Source: Candidatus Omnitrophota bacterium
GTDB lineage: Bacteria > Omnitrophota > Gorgyraeia > Gygaellales > Profunditerraquicolaceae
NCBI GenBank assembly: GCA_020061545.1
Contig: JAGUYA010000028.1
Span: 1-5,626 of the forward strand
Direction of reading: 5' to 3'
Length of the DNA: 5,626 bases
Positions 1-5,573 of this stretch are shown piece by piece; position 1 is the stretch's first letter, and the number at the start of each line of letters is the position of its first letter. The position numbers and the translations under genes were made by a program. The notes below the pieces were generated by a model that saw only the letters and a program-made list of their open reading frames with translations, had not been told where the DNA came from and did not search any database.

Positions 1-77
1 CGTTTACCGTTTACCGTTGATTCGGTAAACGGTAAACAGCGACGAGTGAAAGTGAGGAGCGGATAAACGGTAAACGC
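1..77 (-). repeat. Intergenic heptamer repeat element, copy 1 (minus orientation)
   Basis: The element is built from the heptamer CGTTTAC and its reverse complement. Positions 2-16 (GTTTACCGTTTACCG) and 23-37 form a perfect 15-bp inverted repeat around the 6-base loop TTGATT. A further unit and a half (63-77) lies on the dnaK side after a spacer of about 25 bases. Read on the minus strand, the order is solitary double unit, spacer containing CCGCTC, then hairpin. That is the same order as the copy at 4591-4686, and 23 bases (20-42 against 4631-4653 reversed) are identical. It may start before base 1. It fills most of the gap before dnaK but stops before the ribosome binding site. The class resembles REP- or MITE-like intergenic palindromes; the mobiliser, if any, is not in the window. 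Confidence 0.9.
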
Positions 78-88
78 AACTGTAATTC

Positions 89-97
89 TAAGGAGGT
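89..97 (+). promoter_or_regulatory. Strong Shine-Dalgarno of dnaK
   Basis: TAAGGAGGT is a full match to the anti-Shine-Dalgarno end of 16S rRNA and ends 6-7 bases before the ATG at 104. It fixes the dnaK start. It is the only strong ribosome binding site among the four genes of the window. No CIRCE inverted repeat and no sigma32-like promoter is visible in the 103 bases upstream of dnaK, so the transcription start probably lies before the window. Confidence 0.93.
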
Positions 98-103
98 AGT
101 GGA

Positions 104-2008
104 ATGGCAAAAGTTATTGGTATTGATTTGGGAACATCTAACTCTGCAGCAGCAGTAATGGAAGGTGGCAGGCCGGTGATAGTCCCTTCTGCTGAAGGTG
201 CAGGTGTGGCTTCGGGTAAGGCTTTTCCTTCTTATGTGGCCTTTACCAAAGATGGTCAGCGTTTAGTTGGTGAACCAGCCAGGCGTCAGGCAGCGATAAA
301 TCCCGACGGAACAATTCAAGCAGCCAAGCGTAAGATGGGAACAGATTTTAAATTTAAGGTTTTTGGCAAAGAATATACACCGCAGCAGATTTCTGCTTTT
401 ATCTTGCAGAAGATAGAGCAGGATGCAGAGGCATATCTTGGCGATAAGGTTGAAGAAGCAGTAATTACCTGTCCGGCATATTTTGATGATAATCAAAGGA
501 CAGCCACAAAAGATGCGGGAGAGATTGCCGGCTTAAGGGTCTTACGTATAATTAATGAACCGACAGCAGCCTGTCTTGCTTATGGACTGGAAAAGGCGGG
601 TAAAGAATTAAAAATTATGGTGTTTGATTTTGGCGGCGGGACACTCGATGTTACAATTATGGAGATGTGGAAAGAGGGCGGTTTTAAAGTCATGGCAACA
701 AGCGGCAATACCCAGCTCGGTGGTACCGACATGGATAATGTCTTGATAGAATATATTGCTGGTCAGTTCAAACGTGAAACAGGTATTGATTTGAAGAATG
801 ACAAGATGGCAATACAGAGACTGCGCGAAGCAGCAGAGAAAGCGAAGGTTGAATTATCCTCTACCTTGACTACAGATATCAATTTGCCTTTTATTACTGC
901 TGATGCCACCGGACCAAAACATTTGACTATGTCAATTAATCGCGCAAAACTTGAAGAGTTGGTTACGCCAATCATTGAAAGATGCCGCGGTCCTTTGGAA
1001 CGGGCTTTGGAAGATGCTAAGGTTGCATTTGAAAAAGAAGGCGTTAGTCTTGGAGATAAAGGCATTGATAAAATTATTATGGTTGGTGGTCCGACGAGAA
1101 TGCCGATTGTGCAGAAATTCGTAGAGGATTACTTCGGTAAAAAGATTGAGCGCGGAGTTGACCCTATGGAATGCGTGGCCATGGGTGCAGCCATTCAAGC
1201 CGCTATTATTAAAGGCGAAGTAAAGGATGTTTTACTGCTCGATGTTACACCATTGTCTTTGGGCATTGAGACTTTAGGTGGAGTAAATACAAAGCTCATT
1301 GAGAGAAACACCACCATTCCGACCAGAAAAAGCCAGATTTTCTCCACCGCCGCAGATAATCAAACTGCTGTGACCATTCGTGTTCTCCAGGGAGAAAGAC
1401 CGATGGCTGACGATAATGTGGAATTAGGCAGATTTGATTTAGTAGGTATTCCACCTGCACCACGCGGCGTGCCGCAAATAGAAGTTACCTTTGATATTGA
1501 TGCTAATGGTATTGTGCATGTGAAAGCCTTGGATTTAGGCACAGGCAAGGAGCAATCTATTCGTATCACTGCACCTAAGAAGCTGTCCAAAGAAGAAATT
1601 GAAAAGATGGTTAAGGATGCGGAGAAATTTGCTGCTGAGGATTCTAAGAAAAAAGAAGAAGTGGAAATTATTAATCAGGCAGATAATCTGGTTTATGCTA
1701 CGGAAAAATCGCTTAAGGAATTCGGCGATAAGGTCAGCCAGGCTGAACGCGCAGATATTGAAGTCAGGCTTAATGACTTAAAGCAAGCCATAAAGGATAA
1801 AAACGTCGATAGAATTAAGAGAGCCTCGGAAGATTTAACCAAGGCTTCGCATAAGTTAGCAGAAGAGATTTATAAACAGGCTGCGGCAAAACAACAAGGC
1901 CAGAGAACAGAAACCAGAGAACAGAAACCAGAGGAAGAACCTAAAGAGAAGAAAAAAGACGAAGACATCATTGATGCAGAATACAAAGAGGAAGATGATA
2001 AAAAGTAG
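104..2008 (+). CDS. dnaK: Molecular chaperone DnaK (Hsp70)
   Basis: This is the cytoplasmic ATP-dependent Hsp70 chaperone, which binds and releases exposed hydrophobic peptides in a cycle driven by DnaJ and a GrpE exchange factor. The protein has 634 residues, a normal length. The ATPase domain shows the phosphate-1 loop IDLGTSNS (7-14), IINEPTAA (149-156), the phosphate-2 loop [10 protein letters not shown] (174-183) and the adenosine motif VGGPTRMP (327-334). The interdomain linker [15 protein letters not shown] (376-390) leads to the substrate-binding domain with [14 protein letters not shown] (448-461), an alpha-helical lid, and a charged tail rich in K, E and Q that contains DAEY (624-627). 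After KRKMG (75-79) the insertion of about 20 residues seen in proteobacterial DnaK is absent. About 9 extra residues lie before the adenosine motif (around 306-320). The start is set by a perfect ribosome binding site. dnaJ follows 55 bases after the stop; grpE is not in the window. Confidence 0.98.
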   Translation: MAKVIGIDLGTSNSAAAVMEGGRPVIVPSAEGAGVASGKAFPSYVAFTKDGQRLVGEPARRQAAINPDGTIQAAKRKMGTDFKFKVFGKEYTPQQISAFILQKIEQDAEAYLGDKVEEAVITCPAYFDDNQRTATKDAGEIAGLRVLRIINEPTAACLAYGLEKAGKELKIMVFDFGGGTLDVTIMEMWKEGGFKVMATSGNTQLGGTDMDNVLIEYIAGQFKRETGIDLKNDKMAIQRLREAAEKAKVELSSTLTTDINLPFITADATGPKHLTMSINRAKLEELVTPIIERCRGPLERALEDAKVAFEKEGVSLGDKGIDKIIMVGGPTRMPIVQKFVEDYFGKKIERGVDPMECVAMGAAIQAAIIKGEVKDVLLLDVTPLSLGIETLGGVNTKLIERNTTIPTRKSQIFSTAADNQTAVTIRVLQGERPMADDNVELGRFDLVGIPPAPRGVPQIEVTFDIDANGIVHVKALDLGTGKEQSIRITAPKKLSKEEIEKMVKDAEKFAAEDSKKKEEVEIINQADNLVYATEKSLKEFGDKVSQAERADIEVRLNDLKQAIKDKNVDRIKRASEDLTKASHKLAEEIYKQAAAKQQGQRTETREQKPEEEPKEKKKDEDIIDAEYKEEDDKK

Positions 2009-2038
2009 GTAGTAGTTAGGGCGGCACCTATCTACTAC
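2009..2038 (+). other. Imperfect hairpin in the dnaK-dnaJ spacer
   Basis: GTAGTAG (2009-2015) pairs with CTACTAC (2032-2038). After one T-T mismatch, TAGG (2017-2020) pairs with CCTA (2027-2030), leaving the loop GCGGCA. This gives 11 pairs with one mismatch, starting at the base after the dnaK stop codon. There is no following T-run, so it is not a classical intrinsic terminator. It could act as a processing or mRNA-stability hairpin that separates dnaK from dnaJ levels, or be a remnant of a second intergenic repeat family. The pairing is seen directly; the role is inference. Confidence 0.6.
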
Positions 2039-2045
2039 ATACCAC

Positions 2046-2065
2046 ATACTATGATATACTATGAT
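2046..2065 (+). repeat. Perfect 10-base tandem duplication over the dnaJ start
   Basis: ATACTATGAT occurs twice back to back (2046-2055 and 2056-2065). The second copy supplies the ATG at 2061, and its last two bases begin the ATG at 2064. The first copy carries a matching ATG at 2051 in another frame. No Shine-Dalgarno-like purine run precedes either dnaJ start candidate. The duplication may be a slippage product. Confidence 0.85.
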
Positions 2066-3221
2066 GGCTACTAAGCGTGATTATTACGAAATATTGGGTA
2101 TAAAGAAGAATGCTACCCTGGATGAAATAAAAAAGGTTTATCGGGAATTGGCTTTACGCTATCATCCAGATAGGGTGCCTCATGAGCAGAAGAAAGAGGC
2201 GGAAGAGAAATTCAAAGAGATTTCCGAAGCCTATGCGGTTTTATCTGATTCCCAGAAGCGTGCCCTTTATGACCAATATGGCCATGCCGGAATAGACCAG
2301 AGATATGCTTATGAAGATATCTTCAGGGGAGCAGATTTTAGTAGCGTATTTCAAGATTTAGGAGATTTTGGTTTTGGCGGTGGGCTTTTTGATGAGATAT
2401 TTAGTGATTTAGGTTTTGATATATTTGGCGCAAGAGGAAGACGGGGCGGCCGTGTTCGTCGGGGACGGGATTTAGAGATTACCATAGATATTACCTTAGA
2501 GGAGGCAGCAGGCGGCGTTGAGAAGACAATTACCGTTCCGCGCTATGAAACGTGTTCCACCTGCTCGGGTAGCGGTGCAAAACCTGGAAGCAAAAAGATA
2601 ACCTGTCCTCAGTGTAGGGGTTCAGGTCGTACAGTAATGTCTACAGGCTTTGGATTCCAGTTAGCTCAGACCTGTTCACGTTGCAGTGGAGAAGGTTCAA
2701 TTATACAAACACCTTGTTCTGAGTGTCGCGGAGAAGGAAGGACAAGAGTAACGCGCAAGATTAAAGTAAAAATTCCTGCAGGCGTAGATACAGGTTCGCA
2801 TTTAAGGATACGGGGCGAAGGTGAAGCAGGTACTGCAGGCAGAGGCGATTTATATGTGGTTATTGAAGTAAGACCCCATCCTGTTTTTCAGAGACACAAT
2901 CACGATATATTAACCGAAATAACTATAAGTGTAACGAAGGCGATAATGGGTAGTGAGGTAGAGGTGCCTACACTTAATGGTCAGGTGAAGATGAAAATTC
3001 CACCTGGCACACAAAGTGGTAGAATTTTTCGTCTTAAAGATAAAGGCATGCCAGATGTGCATGGTAAAGGTATGGGGGATGAATTAGTAAGGGTTAATGT
3101 GGAGATTCCTACACATCTGACTCTGGAACAGCGCAAACTCATCGAAGAGTTTGCTAAGTTATCAGGTGAGGAAATAAATAAGGAAAGTTTTACGGATAAA
3201 ATCAAGAAAGCCTTTAAATAA
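2064..3221 (+). CDS. dnaJ: Co-chaperone DnaJ (Hsp40, type I)
   Basis: DnaJ delivers unfolded proteins to DnaK and stimulates its ATPase. The 385-residue product has every part of a type I Hsp40. The J domain (about 4-70) contains DYYEILG and the catalytic HPD (34-36). A Gly/Phe-rich segment (about 78-130) includes a DIF motif. Four zinc repeats follow: CSTCSGSG (164-171), CPQCRGSG (181-188), CSRCSGEG (204-211) and CSECRGEG (218-225). Then come the two beta-barrel substrate-binding domains and a short basic C-terminal end typical of DnaJ. All eight zinc cysteines are intact. I chose the ATG at 2064, giving MATKRDYYE, the usual DnaJ beginning; the adjacent in-frame ATG at 2061 adds one Met and cannot be excluded. 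No recognisable ribosome binding site precedes either. The gene lies 55 bases downstream of dnaK and is probably cotranscribed with it. Confidence 0.97.
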   Translation: MATKRDYYEILGIKKNATLDEIKKVYRELALRYHPDRVPHEQKKEAEEKFKEISEAYAVLSDSQKRALYDQYGHAGIDQRYAYEDIFRGADFSSVFQDLGDFGFGGGLFDEIFSDLGFDIFGARGRRGGRVRRGRDLEITIDITLEEAAGGVEKTITVPRYETCSTCSGSGAKPGSKKITCPQCRGSGRTVMSTGFGFQLAQTCSRCSGEGSIIQTPCSECRGEGRTRVTRKIKVKIPAGVDTGSHLRIRGEGEAGTAGRGDLYVVIEVRPHPVFQRHNHDILTEITISVTKAIMGSEVEVPTLNGQVKMKIPPGTQSGRIFRLKDKGMPDVHGKGMGDELVRVNVEIPTHLTLEQRKLIEEFAKLSGEEINKESFTDKIKKAFK

Positions 3222-3224
3222 CCA

Positions 3225-3267
3225 GTTCCAAACCCGCATTGGAATGTGGTTGGGTTTAGATAAAACC
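3225..3267 (+). other. Overlapping alternative hairpins between dnaJ and the DUF1015 gene
   Basis: TTCCAA (3226-3231) can pair with TTGGAA (3239-3244). AAACCC (3230-3235) can pair with GGGTTT (3252-3257). GGTTT (3253-3257) can pair with AAACC (3263-3267). Consecutive pairings share bases, so they exclude one another in turn. No T-run follows, so this is not a standard terminator. The rest of the 3222-3299 spacer shows no convincing promoter or ribosome binding site. Confidence 0.4.
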
Positions 3268-3299
3268 TGCCAGCCCCAATAAGATATCGCTACTTGCCT

Positions 3300-4577
3300 A
3301 TGGCAAAGATAGAGCCTTTTAGAGCGCTTGTTTATAATCAAGGAGAGATTAGAAACCTTTCCTTTGTTGTCTGTCCGCCGTACGATATAATTTTACCTAC
3401 CCAACAGCAATATTACCATGACCTCCACCCCTATAATTTTATACATATACTTCTGGGTAAAGATATTCCTGAAGAAGATAAGTATCGCAGGGCAGCGCAT
3501 CTTTTTAAGGATTGGCAAAAAGATAAAATACTCGTTCCAGATACAAGCCCGGCTATATATTTTTATAGCCAGCAATATAATCTCAAAGGAGAAAAGAGGA
3601 CTCGTCTGGGTTTTATCGCACGTTTATATCTGGAAGACAAGAATTCAACCATATACGGCCATGAACACACCCGCCTGGAACCCAAAGAAGACAGATTAAA
3701 GCTTCTTAAAAGCGTGAAGGCAAATCTCAGCCCTATATTTGTCATTTTTGCGGATAAGAAACGTATTATCCAGAATACCCACCAATATATTCAGGACAGG
3801 AAACCTTTTATTGATATAGTGGATGAGGAGAAGATTATCCACAAATTATGGAGGTTGGAGTCTTCTGATATTTTAGAGGGGATAAAAACTAAGATGCAAA
3901 ATGAGAATATTTTTATTGCCGACGGTCATCATCGCTATGAAGTAGCCCGTACCTATAGAGACGAAATGAGAAAAAGATTGGGTAGCAGACAACAAGATGA
4001 AGCGGGATTTAATTATATCTTAGCTTATTTTACCAATGCAAATTCTAGCGGCCTTACCATATTACCCATTCATCGTCTTGTGAAATTAGATTTCCCGATG
4101 GATACTAAAAAATTGCTAACAGCCATCGGGAATTATTTTGATATAGAAGAGATTAAAGATAAAATACGCTTTTTCTTTCTCATGCAGAGAGCAGGGGAAA
4201 CAGAGCATGTCTTGGGGTTGTATTATCATAAGAAATACTGGCTCCTGCGTTTAAAGAACATTAAGATTTTAGATAGGTTGATTTCTGATAGGCCCTCTGA
4301 ATTCAGGTCGCTTGATGTCTCTATTTTAAACTACATAGTTTTAAAAAAGACTTTAGGGCTGGATTTAGAAGATAAAGAAATTCTTACCTTCAGTGCGCAT
4401 ACCGATGAATTAATTGACAAAGTGGATAACGATCCTTCGTATATCGCCTTCTTTTTAAATCCAGTGAAAGTACAACAGATAATTTCCGTGGCTTTAAGTG
4501 GCCAGAAGATGCCGGCTAAATCCACTTATTTTTATCCCAAGGTTTTATCTGGTCTCGTAATTAACAAATTTGAATGA
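3300..4577 (+). CDS. DUF1015 domain-containing protein
   Basis: This is a full-length member of the DUF1015 family (about 400-450 residues); its function is not established to my knowledge. From the ATG the product has 425 residues with no signal peptide or membrane segment, so it is probably cytosolic. Family hallmarks are the opening IEPFRAL (4-10), CPPYD (25-29), GHEHT (120-124), the strongly conserved ADGHHRYEVA (207-216) and the C-terminal MPAKSTYFYPKVLSGLV (404-420). The DGHHR segment resembles the phosphate-binding motif of ParB/sulfiredoxin-like proteins, a group that includes free-serine kinases. A nucleotide- or phosphate-handling role is therefore possible but unproven. The ATG at 3300 gives the usual start MAKIEPF; an in-frame TTG at 3294 would add two residues. 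No good ribosome binding site precedes it. It lies 78 bases after dnaJ and may be read with it or from its own start. Confidence 0.92.
   Translation: MAKIEPFRALVYNQGEIRNLSFVVCPPYDIILPTQQQYYHDLHPYNFIHILLGKDIPEEDKYRRAAHLFKDWQKDKILVPDTSPAIYFYSQQYNLKGEKRTRLGFIARLYLEDKNSTIYGHEHTRLEPKEDRLKLLKSVKANLSPIFVIFADKKRIIQNTHQYIQDRKPFIDIVDEEKIIHKLWRLESSDILEGIKTKMQNENIFIADGHHRYEVARTYRDEMRKRLGSRQQDEAGFNYILAYFTNANSSGLTILPIHRLVKLDFPMDTKKLLTAIGNYFDIEEIKDKIRFFFLMQRAGETEHVLGLYYHKKYWLLRLKNIKILDRLISDRPSEFRSLDVSILNYIVLKKTLGLDLEDKEILTFSAHTDELIDKVDNDPSYIAFFLNPVKVQQIISVALSGQKMPAKSTYFYPKVLSGLVINKFE
4092..4132 (+). other. Perfect 10-bp inverted repeat inside the DUF1015 gene
   Basis: TTCCCGATGG (4092-4101) is the exact reverse complement of CCATCGGGAA (4123-4132), with a 21-base loop, within the coding sequence. 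TTATTTTG follows directly, so the RNA would loosely resemble a weak intrinsic terminator inside the gene. Such a match can occur by chance in coding DNA, and no function is claimed. Confidence 0.4.
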
Positions 4578-4589
4578 AATAATTATAGT
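4561..4589 (+). promoter_or_regulatory. Candidate sigma70-type promoter for accD
   Basis: TTAACA (4561-4566, 5 of 6 to TTGACA) and TATAGT (4584-4589, 5 of 6 to TATAAT) are separated by exactly 17 bases. The -35 box lies in the last codons of the DUF1015 gene. The predicted transcript would begin near 4596, inside the first heptamers of repeat element 2, giving accD a leader of about 115 bases that contains the repeat hairpin. The region is AT-rich, so chance is possible. The same layout recurs after accD, which strengthens the case. Confidence 0.5.
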
Positions 4590-4590
4590 T

Positions 4591-4686
4591 ACGTTTACCG
4601 TTTACCCGCTCGTCATTGTTTCTGGAAGGCTCGCTGTTTACCGTTTACCGAATGAATGCTGAACGGTACACGGTTAACGGTAAGCG
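4591..4686 (+). repeat. Intergenic heptamer repeat element, copy 2 (plus orientation)
   Basis: The order is a double heptamer (4592-4606), then a spacer of about 29 bases beginning CCGCTC, then a hairpin. The 5' arm of the hairpin is GTTTACCGTTTACCG (4636-4650). The other side (4664-4684) holds three degenerate units reading CGGTACA, CGGTTAA and CGGTAAG. The arms pair at 13 of 15 positions around a 13-base loop. A degenerate extra unit (4690-4696) may extend it. It aligns along its length with the reverse complement of the copy at 1-77, including a 23-base identical block (4631-4653). It takes up most of the gap between the DUF1015 gene and accD and also encodes the spurious in-frame extension of accD. 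Confidence 0.9.
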
Positions 4687-4712
4687 AAACGTTTAACATT
4701 CGAGAAAGAGAA

Positions 4713-5552
4713 ATGGCACTGTTCGGTAAACCTAAATATACAATTGTCAGGTTAAAAAAGAAAGAGATTCCTGATGGTCTCTGGACAAAGTGCGAAGGAT
4801 GTCAAGAGGCTTTATACAATAAAACCCTCGAAGAGAATCTGAGGGTTTGTCCGAAGTGTGATTATCATTTTGTCTTAGGAGCCCATGAAAGAATAAATAT
4901 GCTTTTAGATAAGGATACATTTCAAGAATACGATAAGGATATGATGTCCTCTGACCCACTAGATTTTAAAGGGCCTAAGACTTATATAGAAAAATTAGCC
5001 CAGGACCAGAGTATAACCAGATTGAAAGAGGCAGCGGTAACCGGAGGAGGCCTCTTGGATGATAAAAAGATAATTATTGCCGTTACAGATTCGCGTTTTA
5101 TTATGGGTTCGATGGGTGCAGTGGTAGGAGAAAAAATCACCCGTGCTATTGAGACCGCAACTAAAAACAGACTTCCTTTAATTATAGTTTCCGGTTCAGG
5201 GGGGGGAGCGAGGATGTATGAGGGTATGTTTAGCCTCATGCAGATGGCCAAGACCTCCGCAGCACTTTATTATCATCATAAAGAGAAACTTCCCTATATC
5301 TCTGTGCTTACCAACCCCACTATGGCGGGAGTAATGGCTTCGTTTGCGGGATTAGGCGATATAATTATTGCTGAACCAAAGGCATTAATCGGCTTTACCG
5401 GCCCCCGCGTTATCGAACAGACCATAAGACAGAAACTGCCTCCGGGATTTCAACGTTCAGAGTTTCTCTTGGAGCACGGCTTGATTGATATGATAGTCCA
5501 GCGGGGAAATTTAAAGGCAACACTGAGCCAATTGCTTGACTATTTCACTTAA
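4713..5552 (+). CDS. accD: Acetyl-CoA carboxylase carboxyltransferase subunit beta (AccD)
   Basis: With AccA, AccD forms the cytosolic carboxyltransferase that moves the carboxyl group from carboxybiotin on BCCP to acetyl-CoA, making malonyl-CoA for fatty-acid synthesis. The 279-residue product has the N-terminal zinc ribbon Cys27-x2-Cys30-x15-Cys46-x2-Cys49, followed by the crotonase-like carboxyltransferase fold. Visible signatures are GGARM (164-168), SLMQMAKTSAAL (174-185), LTNPTMAGVMASFA (199-212), IIAEPKALIGFTGPRVIEQT (218-237) and the C-terminal EFLLEHGLID (250-259). The glycine loop reads SGSGGGARM, one Gly longer than the common SASGGARM, and is encoded by a run of eight G (5199-5206). 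I chose the ATG at 4713 because MALFGKPKY is a typical AccD beginning. An in-frame ATG at 4656 would add 19 residues translated from the repeat element. Only a weak purine-rich stretch (4702-4710) precedes the start. accA is not in the window. Confidence 0.97.
   Translation: MALFGKPKYTIVRLKKKEIPDGLWTKCEGCQEALYNKTLEENLRVCPKCDYHFVLGAHERINMLLDKDTFQEYDKDMMSSDPLDFKGPKTYIEKLAQDQSITRLKEAAVTGGGLLDDKKIIIAVTDSRFIMGSMGAVVGEKITRAIETATKNRLPLIIVSGSGGGARMYEGMFSLMQMAKTSAALYYHHKEKLPYISVLTNPTMAGVMASFAGLGDIIIAEPKALIGFTGPRVIEQTIRQKLPPGFQRSEFLLEHGLIDMIVQRGNLKATLSQLLDYFT
4822..4848 (+). other. Perfect 8-bp inverted repeat within the zinc-ribbon codons of accD
   Basis: AAACCCTC (4822-4829) and GAGGGTTT (4841-4848) are exact reverse complements with an 11-base loop. 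They lie between the codons for the two zinc-binding cysteine pairs. The mRNA could form a hairpin here. The E. coli carboxyltransferase is reported to bind accA and accD mRNA through its zinc domain, so a structured element at this place is worth noting; a link is inference only. Confidence 0.4.
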
Positions 5553-5564
5553 TGCGTATATAAT
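5536..5564 (+). promoter_or_regulatory. Strong candidate sigma70-type promoter reading out of accD
   Basis: TTGACT (5536-5541, 5 of 6) and a perfect TATAAT (5559-5564) are spaced by exactly 17 bases. The -35 box lies in the last codons of accD and the -10 box just after its TAA stop. The predicted start near 5571 is directly in front of repeat element 3, so the next gene's transcript would begin with the heptamer hairpin. The gene it serves lies beyond the window. Confidence 0.65.
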
Positions 5565-5573
5565 ACAACTCTT

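Noticed and set aside
1..77. CRISPR-like repeats
   Set aside because: The units are 7-base heptamers in inverted pairs without regular spacers of 25-40 bases, and no cas gene is present.
1..103. CIRCE element, sigma32 promoter or RNA thermometer ahead of dnaK
   Set aside because: No TTAGCACTC-N9-GAGTGCTAA, no CTTGAA/CCCCAT boxes, and no upstream sequence complementary to the AGGAGG. The hairpin at 2-37 leaves the ribosome binding site free.
932..1198. Minus-strand open frame of 88 codons within dnaK
   Set aside because: It lies wholly under a clear dnaK frame, has no recognisable domain or ribosome binding site, and is a shadow. The same holds for the other minus-strand and alternative-frame stretches, such as 263-496, 1360-1590, 3418-3699 and 4982-5251.
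2009..2045. Intrinsic terminator between dnaK and dnaJ
   Set aside because: The hairpin is AT-rich, has a mismatch, and is not followed by a T-run.
3551..3570. GGCTATA/TATAGCC hairpin in the DUF1015 gene
   Set aside because: A 7-bp AT-rich stem within coding sequence is expected by chance; nothing else supports a role.
4591..4686. Replication origin with iterons or DnaA boxes
   Set aside because: No TTATCCACA-type boxes and no dnaA, dnaN or plasmid rep gene nearby. The heptamers recur in unrelated gaps.
4724..4731. Heptamer CGGTAAAC within accD codons
   Set aside because: A single unit encodes the normal AccD residues FGKP; there is no second unit or palindrome around it, so coincidence is the best explanation.
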